From positions 827,501 through 891,500 of the forward strand of contig CM065382.1 in the NCBI GenBank assembly GCA_033060915.1: a stretch of 64,000 bases of DNA. The letters are read 5' to 3'. Made by a program: the position numbers and the translations under genes. The notes beneath the pieces were generated by a model. The model did not search any database. It was given only the letters and a program-made list of their open reading frames with translations, and was not told the DNA's origin. Positions 56,442 to 64,000 of this stretch are shown here, one piece after another; position 1 is the first letter of the stretch, and each line of letters starts with the position of its first letter. This DNA comes from Euryodendron excelsum (taxonomy: Eukaryota > Streptophyta > Magnoliopsida > Ericales > Pentaphylacaceae).

Positions 56442-59400
56442 CTAACTAGAAAAAACAGCCTCAACAAGGACATGCTTTTTCCTAGGGTATCCCAAACCGA
56501 ACAAGTGGTTCAAATACACCTTCCCGTCCTTCACCGTCGCTGCCGTCGTCAACCGATGCATAGGCCCTTTGAACTTGCCAGTAAGAGTGGCCGTCTCCCA
56601 GTCATCGGAGCTCTCGACCAATCTTGAAGGGTTCCCGGCGATGACGAGCTTTGTCGGAGATAATAGCTCTATACCATCCCCAAATGAATGTGAATCCCCA
56701 GAAACCTCGATTAACTTGACTTCTTCTCCCTTCTCTGTCTCCACCTTGAATAGGTTGCCGGAGAAAGTGTGAAAAACTATTAAGTATCCGTTTGGATGGT
56801 AAACAATCCCATTAAGCGCCACTAAGTTTTTGTACCACTCTTTTGCAGTGAAGAGTGGGCTTCTAATGGTTGAAAGGAACTCTCCCTTCGCCCCCACCTT
56901 CCAAATCTTACTTGCTTTGGCATCAGTGACATAGGCGTTGCCGTCTGGGTCAACTGCTACGTCATCTGCAAAGGACTTCTCATCTCCTACGCCATTGAAA
57001 ACAAACACGGGAAAAGACAAAAAGAAGAAAAAAAAAAAAAAAAAGCAATCAAGAAAGGAAGAGAAAATAAACAAATGAATCTTTACCAATTTCTACCCTA
57101 TCACTCATTTGAGCGGACATGTTGACTTTGTGTCATGTTGTAAATGTTGAGCGGTGCTCGGTTGAAAACGTTTAATGGGTCAAGATTGATAGGCAAATTT
57201 CCAATCGTCAACTAAGGAAGAGAAGAATATATATAATTGAAGGGTAGGAGTCTAATGGCTTGAATGGTACGGTTTGATTTTCCAATCATTTATTAAATAA
57301 TTTAATTTTACATTAAAAATTTATTTTTACACTAGCAGACACCAATATACACTACGTGATCATAAGTATTGTCTTCCATAACTTCTACAATTACATGTTG
57401 TATTTTGTTGCTCAGACACTATCAATGGATCGGCTTAAATTTTTTTTTCAATTAGTCTCGCTCCCAATATATATATATATATAGTGGGAAGATAACAATT
57501 TTATTTTTAATTACTATGTCCTTTATAATTTTACCGATACCACACTGTAAAGTTTAAATTTGAGTAGAAGTAAAATGTAAATTTGTCCTCTCCCTCCAAC
57601 TTACATGTAACATATTATATACTATTATAGACAAATGTTGACGGTATATGTTATAAACATGCAAAGTTATATAGTATGAGTAAGTGTGAAAAAAATTATA
57701 AGTCCTACAGTTTGTACAACCGGCATATGTTGGCACAGGTTAGTGCCATTTTATTAATTCTTTTCTCCCTAATGCTGCCATCAATTAAAGTGAAAACTTG
57801 ACTATAGAATTCAATGGATGGAATATGTGTTTGGTGAGCCAACCAAGTACGACCACAAAACAAAATACTAAAATCCAAGAAAATAATATATCTTATATGA
57901 ATTATGAAAGAAGACAATTAAGAGAGGCCAATCGTTAGGATTTTCCAGTTTTCAGGGCATTGTTTTTGCACATTTACAGTATGTTTGGAACTTGAAAGAG
58001 AGAACGAAAGGAAAGGGAAGGAAAAGGAAAGGAAAGGGAAGAGAAAATGAAGGCAAAGAGAAGAAAAAAATGAGAAAATTTTTGAAATCAATCTCTCTCT
58101 TTCTCTCTCCTTTCCCTTCACTTTTTTTTTTATTTTCTTTATAAAACCAAACAGAAAAATAATAACAAACAATATTTTTTCTTCCCTTCCCTTAATTCCA
58201 AACAAGCGGTTAATATATCCTTCCTCCCCGTCCACACCCAACAATGAAATGGCAAAGCCCCCATATTGTTTTGTTTTCCAAACAGAGGAGGCATTAAATG
58301 CTTACATACTTGGACACAATTATTATGAATAGACAAAATTATCCTTCAAACAGAATTGCCGTTGAGCCACCCAGTGAGTCTTATACTGTTGTCAATCAAG
58401 GGATTCGCTAACATATATTATGAGGGTACAATTTAAGTAAAATTTGTTAAGTTGTACAAAATATTAAAAATTACACTTTAAATTTTTGACACTTTTTACA
58501 ATTAAATAAAATATACTTAAAATGTATACTAAAAGACACATTTTAGCATATACAATCAAATTTACGCGTGTGTTTATAGGGACATTCTAAGCACCCAAAC
58601 CCGCCAACAATTAACAACTTGTATGGAACTTAGGGAAGGAAAGAAAAAATTACTATTAGCTTTCCTTTTGCAATTTGATTCTACCTAAAAGGAAAAGTGA
58701 TTGAAGGAAAAATGAGAGAAAAAAAAAAAAAGAAAAAAGTGAAAAAATTTTAAGCCACTGGCTCTCATTCTCTTCCTTTTTTTTCTTTCACTTTCTTCTT
58801 ATTTTCTTTACAAAACCAAATAAGGAAGTCAAAATAATTTTCCTTTCATTTTTTCTTTTCCACCTTTTCCCTTTCCTCTGCCATATTCCAAACAAGGTAA
58901 AATTTCAATCACAGTGTTATTCTCTTAATTTCCTATCCCATTGGAGCCTCTCTATTTGTTTGGCCACAGGTGTTTCAATCGACAATTCTCTTTTAAGTTT
59001 GTATAAAATCATCATTTTCACGAATTATATGAACTTTGTATAAATAATGACCTTGTGTAAAAAAATTAAACTTAAAATCGCAAACTTAAAAATCAACCAA
59101 GGGGCGTCCATGTGGTTGTTAGCCCATGTTTTCTCGTATGGATAGCAAACCACGATCGGGTTCTATTATCAGAAAAGTGAATGCCGAATGATTGAAGGCA
59201 CTATACAGTATGCATTAGCCAAAATAAGTTATGGCGGTGCGTAGGTACGTACCTGGCCCACTGAGTTGAGTGAGAAACAAACGGTCCCACGTTGTCAAGT
59301 CATAGGCCGCCAGTGCACTGTACCGATTTCCAAACACGTCGGCGATCGCCACCAGCAGACGATTCCTGGGCCCGTCGATGTTAATACCCAGAGACGCGTT

Positions 59401-59688
59401 CCCGGCCAAATCAGCGTCACGGACGACCGGAACTTCCTCTAAGACCGCCGCCGGCCAGTGGTCGTCCGGCACCGGAATCTGACCCACACCTCCCTCGAAG
59501 AAAGAGACGAGGAAGCGGCGGTTGAGATCGTCCCACTTGCTGCACTCCCTGAGCCATCCGGTGCTGTGGTAGTGGTACACGTGGGTGGTTGGTTTGGATG
59601 TTTCGAGGGATATGAGGACGGCAATAGGGACGGCCGATATGAGGAAGAGGAGCAGGAAAAATTTCGTGGAACAGAAAAAGGACTCCAT
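56442..59688 (-). CDS. SMP-30/NHL-type beta-propeller protein (plant calcium-dependent phosphotriesterase-like family)
   Basis: Two minus-strand exons (59688-59253 and 56986-56442) give 326 residues; the split codon completes Gly in SGPG|DEKSFADDVAVDPDGNAY. The N-terminus MESFFCSTKFFLLLFLISAV is a signal peptide or anchor. Propeller-like segments include LGINIDGPRNRLLVAIAD, FADDVAVDPDGNAYVTDAKA, KIWKV and SFGDGIELLSPTKLVIAG. Family names mention phosphotriesterase or gluconolactonase, but no substrate is known for plant members and I cannot confirm metal ligands. From memory At2g47370 is a relative next to At2g47360. A second ATG 36 bases upstream is possible. The 2.27-kb intron holds two MITEs. 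Confidence 0.85.
57981..58206. mobile_element. MITE of the GTTTGGAA family (copy A, in the SMP-30-like intron)
   Basis: Starts TGTTTGGAACTTGAAAGAG and ends CCCTTAATTCCAAACAAG. One half is purine-rich (GGAAAGGGAAGG repeats), the other pyrimidine-rich. The ends match the 106-bp element at 25020 over GTTTGGAACTT. It is about 226 bp long. Confidence 0.7.
58618..58896. mobile_element. MITE of the GTTTGGAA family (copy B, in the SMP-30-like intron)
   Basis: Starts CTTGTATGGAACTTAGGGAA and ends CTGCCATATTCCAAACAAGG. The interior parallels copy A, including TATTTTCTTTA(T/C)AAAACCAAA before the right end. The two copies lie about 640 bp apart in the same intron and have diverged. Confidence 0.7.
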
Positions 59689-61782
59689 GACAGAGAAAGA
59701 GAGGACAGGGAGGAGGTCAAGCAATGGGTTGCAAGCAAAGACTGAAAGTGTGTATGAATTATATATATATATATATATAAATTGTCTTAGCTCAAATTTT
59801 TATAGAGCTTTGGTAGGCGCAGTCTCGCCTGTGCGACTGTGCGCCTAGACTTCTTCATTTTTATATATAAGTTTTAGGTGGCGTAATAAGAGTAATAAGA
59901 ATTGGAAAATACTATTATTACAAAAAAATTTATATACAAAATGATATGACAGGAACTGTTTTGCTACTAAAAATCATTATAATGAGTATTTGTTTTGAAA
60001 TAAAAGACTCTCATTAAGACACATTATTTTGTAAAAAAATTTTGCATAAATTTTTTGTTTGTATATTATTACTCTTCTTATAATATTCTAATAAAATTTC
60101 TTATTTAAGTACAAAGTCACATTACTTCACTGATCATATGTATATAAAAGTTGTGTTCGACCCTATATTTTGTCTTTCTTTTGAGTATCAGCTACATGGC
60201 TTTTTAAATTCTCTTATATTTTAAATGCTACGTCACAAGGATAATAAAGATGTTTATCAATTGTTTTGTAGGTATAAATGTATATGAGTGCTCTATTTGT
60301 TACAAAAGTTCAATATGAAAAAATTATATCAATCCTCCAATAAAAATTCAATTTTTTAGTCATAAGCAATTAAGTTCCTACAAATTATCTCCTACACAAT
60401 CTTTCAATAAATTATCTCAAACAATAGTTTATTATCAAACAGTCATATACATGCTATGTATACAAATACTACACTTTTATACATGAAGGTATATGATTTA
60501 AATTAATATAATTAGTTAGACATAAGATAATATTTTATAATAGTTATATTAATATAAACTCATAATTTCTATGATGCTTTTACAGATCTCACGATAAAAT
60601 ATAATCTACAAATTCATTATCCTTTCCTCTATAATTTATATTATAACAATTTTATATTATATATAATATGTTTCTCAATTCATAGCATCGAGTTGTAATT
60701 TCATATGCCAAATGTGATTACTTTTCGTACATTGTATGGGTTGACACTTAGTTTTTATCAAAATTTAACAAAGTTACTTATGAAGTATAAAGTCCTATCA
60801 AGTTAAATCTCTATAGATTATCTCATGATACATAGTACGTAATCTAATTTTAAGTACACAATTCTATCAAATTATATCTCTAAACATAATACCTAGTTTA
60901 AATTTAAGTACAAAGACTTATCCATTAAGTTTTTAGGGTTCGAATTCTATCATATACAATTAACACATGATAATCAAAATCCAATCATTTAACTTTTTCT
61001 TCAAAATCTTTAAAAAAAAATCGTCTTCTTTTTTTTAATAATTTACTTAATACATAGAGTCTCCATTTATAATGAAGTTTTATATTTAAAAGACTTATAT
61101 TTGATTTAGGTTATATTAATATAAAAGTAAAATATTACATAAAATTTAGATTTGGTCAAAGTTTATCTAAATATGACTTACTAGCACCATAATTTACAAA
61201 ACATGCATAAACAGTTTCAACTTTTACATATCTAATTATGAATTGATTAATAAATAATAATAATTTAATTATTTTTTTACTACAATTTTGAATTATAACT
61301 TTAACCAATGTACCTAATTATCATTATTGCTTCTACGAGTTTAGTAGTTTTTTTTTTTAATATTCTCTCTATAGCTCTCTAAATATCTATATTTGTGTGC
61401 ACATACGTACACATATGTCTTTTAAAATTAATAGATAAAATATTTATTACATTTTCTCTTCATTTTATAAAAAAAACTTTTTAAAGTAAATATATAGTAT
61501 TAGATAAGATGCATATAGAAAAACTTTATATATTATAAAAGAGAATCAAAACAAGTGCATATTTATGTAGGTTTGAAATTAAATCGTTATTATTTTATAA
61601 TTTATTGGCGTTTAAACATCAAAACTTCTGTTGACATTTGTTGATTTATAATCCATACTATATGTTTGTATCATGACTAATTTTTTAATATATATATATA
61701 TATATATATTTGTCTTCTTTTTTTTTCCTATAAGCGCTGTGTGCTGGTACACAACTAGTAAATAAATATATATATAATTATA
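59689..61782. other. intergenic AT-rich DNA
   Basis: The SMP-30-like promoter region has a (TA)n run at about 59760-59779, followed by 2 kb of AT-rich DNA with many stops in all frames and another (TA)n at about 61690-61710. No feature beyond simple repeats is seen. Confidence 0.55.
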
Positions 61783-63040
61783 AGAGGGGTGGCAAATTGG
61801 ATCCGTAATTATCAACCCATCTAATTCTGTCCATTTTAAATGGGTTTGAGTCCAATTATAATAATAAATGAATTGTTATTAGATTAATACAAAATACTTA
61901 TTTATAAATGGGTTTTGGGCTGACATACTGAACCCATTAGTCACCTAATTAAAACATCACAAACAAGCCGCACAAATAACTCCTCAGACCTCTCTTTCCA
62001 TTTTCGATTAGAGTTTGTCGAGTTGCTCTCCAAATTCATGGCTCATCGTTCGGCTGCTTCTCCGTCCTGCGTATTCCAACATCTCGTCGACGTGTTATTG
62101 CTGGAGACTGACTAGGGTATCTTTCTACTGAGAGAGCTTGACGTTAGAATTTCTTACTTAATTGATCTGCAAATTTTGAAATTTTATTTTATTTAAAGTT
62201 TTGGTGGATCTATGATATTTATGTGATTTTCTGTGATCATTAACTTCGTTCTGTTTATTTATGCATTGGCTTTGTTTCATGTACACATACACACAGACTC
62301 ACCTATATATATATATATATATATAGTGTTATAATTGCCATCGACTCAATGTATATTATAGCATGCTTAAGTGACATTATTTTGAAGTGAAACTCATTTT
62401 ATGTTCTTAGATATAATGGATCTACGTTCATGTTATCATGTTATGTGCCTTTTTTAATTTATTTTTTAACATGATGATATAATGGGTCTTAGCTCATTAG
62501 TAATACCCCTAAGTCAATAAGTTTTAGAGAGGAGATGATTTACTTGGAGGAGGTGGTTTGTATTTAGGTGTTTATCTTCAGTTGTTTCTACCTAGCTGCT
62601 AGGATCTGCACTTTTTATTTTATACAGTGGCAGTAAATTTCTTTTTTTTTTTGGTTGTTTACATTTTAAAAATTGATGGAGTTGATGGTAGTTCATTTTG
62701 GAAGTGGAATATCCAGATCTGTTGAAATCTAAATTTTGGAAGTGCTATAATTGGGAATTTTTTTTTATGTGGTTTCGTGGTGGCAGCATTTTGTTTTGTG
62801 TCATTTACATGTAGAAAGATGAGGCCCATATAAAAAATTGGATTTTGTTTAGCAAATATGGATTTTGCTTTTGTTTTTTGTACTACCAAAAAATTCCCCA
62901 TCAGGAAAAAATAAAGTTGAATTTTTGTTCATGGATTTAAAATATGAACGAGTCAAAATTGGGTTCATGGGCTTACATTGACCTGTTGGTGACCCACCCA
63001 TATTCAATCCACTTGTTAATTGAGCGAGTTTGGATTAAAC
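61783..63040. mobile_element. possible degenerate hAT-like non-autonomous element
   Basis: AGAGGGGTGGCAAATTGGAT at 61783 resembles a worn hAT terminus (GGGGTGGCAAA). Near 62960-63040 the words GGGTTCATGGGC, GTTGGTGACCCACCC and GAGCGAGTTTGGATTAAACT are typical subterminal sequence of such elements. A clean right terminus and target duplication are not visible, so ends are approximate. Confidence 0.35.
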
Positions 63041-63085
63041 TCATTTTTGTATATATAGAGTATGAGAGAGAGAGGACCTTTTTTT

Positions 63086-63090
<5 letters not shown>

Positions 63091-63123
<33 letters not shown>
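63091..63123. repeat. GA microsatellite
   Basis: An AG dinucleotide run of about 16 units. Open frames through it on either strand (Glu-Arg or Leu-Ser repeats) are artefacts of the repeat. Confidence 0.9.
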
Positions 63124-63127
<4 letters not shown>

Positions 63128-63523
63128 ACTTAAAGGCTGGAATTTGAGTTGATAGAAACAAGTGAGAAATGAGGTAGGGACAGTCACAGAACCAGAAAAT
63201 TCTTTCAGGAGACAACCATTAATCATAATTAAAAAAAAAATTGTTATCAACAGTAGGACACTTGATTTTCATACAGTATGTATAACATATACTAATTTAT
63301 ATATGTAAATGAGTCTAAAGCAAAATTACTATTTAAGAGAGCATTTATAAAGTTTTAGTGGATCAAAATTAAAAAATATTTCTATGATTATAGATAGAAA
63401 TAGAATATTTGAAAACTTAAAGGGGTATTTATAAAATTTAGAGGGGAAAATTAAAAAATATTTCTTAAAATTGTAGATAAAAATGAAATATTTGAAAATT
63501 TGAGGCCGCTTCATGTCTCGATC

Positions 63524-63838
63524 GGATATTGTTCGTTTTGGGCTTCAGGCCCTCGTGAGTTTAAAACACGTCCAACTAAGTAGAGAGAGTACCACATATA
63601 AGGTGCTTAGTAGCACCGTGTGGGAGCGATGTGGGAACTTAATTCACAACACACCCCCATCGCGGTCTACATGGGCCACCAAATATAGGTTGCTCCATAT
63701 TCTGGTCGGATATTTTTTGCTTTGGGTTTCAGGCCCTCACGAGTTTAAAACACGTCCAACTGGGTAGAGGAAGCACCACATGTAAGGTGCTTGGTAACAC
63801 CGTGTGGGGGCAATATGAGAACTTAGTTCACAACGCGT
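63524..63838. repeat. two diverged direct copies of a plant dispersed repeat (184-bp spacing)
   Basis: TCAGGCCCTC(G/A)(T/C)GAGTTTAA with CACGTCCAACT, then AAGGTGCTT(A/G)GTA(G/A)CACCGTGTGGG and TTCACAAC, occurs from about 63524 and again from about 63708. The style (GGATATTGTTCG(T/C)TTTGGG, AAAACACGTC, GATGTGGGA) matches a repeat seen widely in dicot genomes. Its class, LTR fragment or short retroelement, is not clear to me. Confidence 0.75.
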
Positions 63839-64000
63839 TATAAAACTTAAAAGAATATAAAGCATATAAAATAACTCAAGACAAAGTATAATTAATAAAT
63901 TTTCAGGAACTAGTAAATATTTATCATATTAGTTCTTCTAGAACAATTAGGAGTTGATCTTCTGGATCACCCAAGACTTTATGGATAGTACAGAACTAAA

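Noticed and set aside
59458..59848. Open frames antisense to SMP-30-like exon 1
   Set aside because: They mirror a GC-rich coding exon on the other strand and match no protein style; the minus-strand frame has a signal peptide and propeller motifs.
62973..63250. Ser/Leu-repeat open frames
   Set aside because: Produced by the GA/TC microsatellite, not by a gene.

Overview
This is nuclear DNA from a dicot plant. Eight apparently complete intron-bearing or membrane-protein genes, three GRAS-domain loci and several gene fragments are spread over 64 kb. Introns are GT-AG (one GC-AG), spacers are AT-rich, and transposon remnants are common. From memory of Arabidopsis gene order, RH24, a PMEI-like gene, a PAPA-1/HIT gene, a membrane-protein gene and an SMP-30-like gene resemble neighbours around At2g47330-At2g47370. 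That suggests a partly conserved ancestral block; the species cannot be named from the sequence.

Layout. 1-3901: a decayed Ty1/Copia retrotransposon (minus strand) cut by a hAT-like element at the left edge and by a second insertion in gag. 3902-6135: intron and first exon of a DEAD-box helicase, RH24 (minus). 9.8-16.8 kb: an eight-exon receptor-like kinase (plus). 17.65-18.37 kb: a PMEI-like secreted protein (plus). 20-24.45 kb: a PAPA-1/HIT zinc-finger protein (plus). 25.0-26.0 kb: a MITE and a LINE fragment. 26.2-31.0 kb: plastid ClpP5 (plus). 32.96-34.1 kb: a group IIe WRKY factor (minus). 34.2-38.5 kb: repeats, including a PIF/Harbinger-like MITE with three internal 90-bp repeats. 38.5-39.3 kb: a plant membrane protein (plus). 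40.2-40.8 kb: an E2 pseudogene (minus). 41.5-51.3 kb: a tandem GRAS array with one pseudogene and two open genes, bracketed by inverted copies of its 5' flank. 51.77-51.97 kb: an orphan SET-domain tail of EZA1/SWN type. 52.05-54.74 kb: a TBL O-acetyltransferase-like gene (minus). 56.4-59.7 kb: an SMP-30-like beta-propeller gene (minus) whose single intron carries two MITEs. 59.8-64 kb: AT-rich repeats ending in a pair of diverged direct repeats.

The genes do not form an operon-like unit. They are ordinary housekeeping and regulatory genes: RNA helicase, chromatin-remodeller subunit, plastid protease, cell-wall acetylation, receptor kinase and transcription factors. The dynamic part is the GRAS array, where duplication, decay and inversion of flanking DNA are all visible. 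I did not find a clearly new biological system. The best leads are the GRAS array with its inverted flanks, the nested transposons in the RH24 intron, the GC-AG WRKY intron, the direct repeat in the TBL stem region, and a MITE family with three or four copies here.
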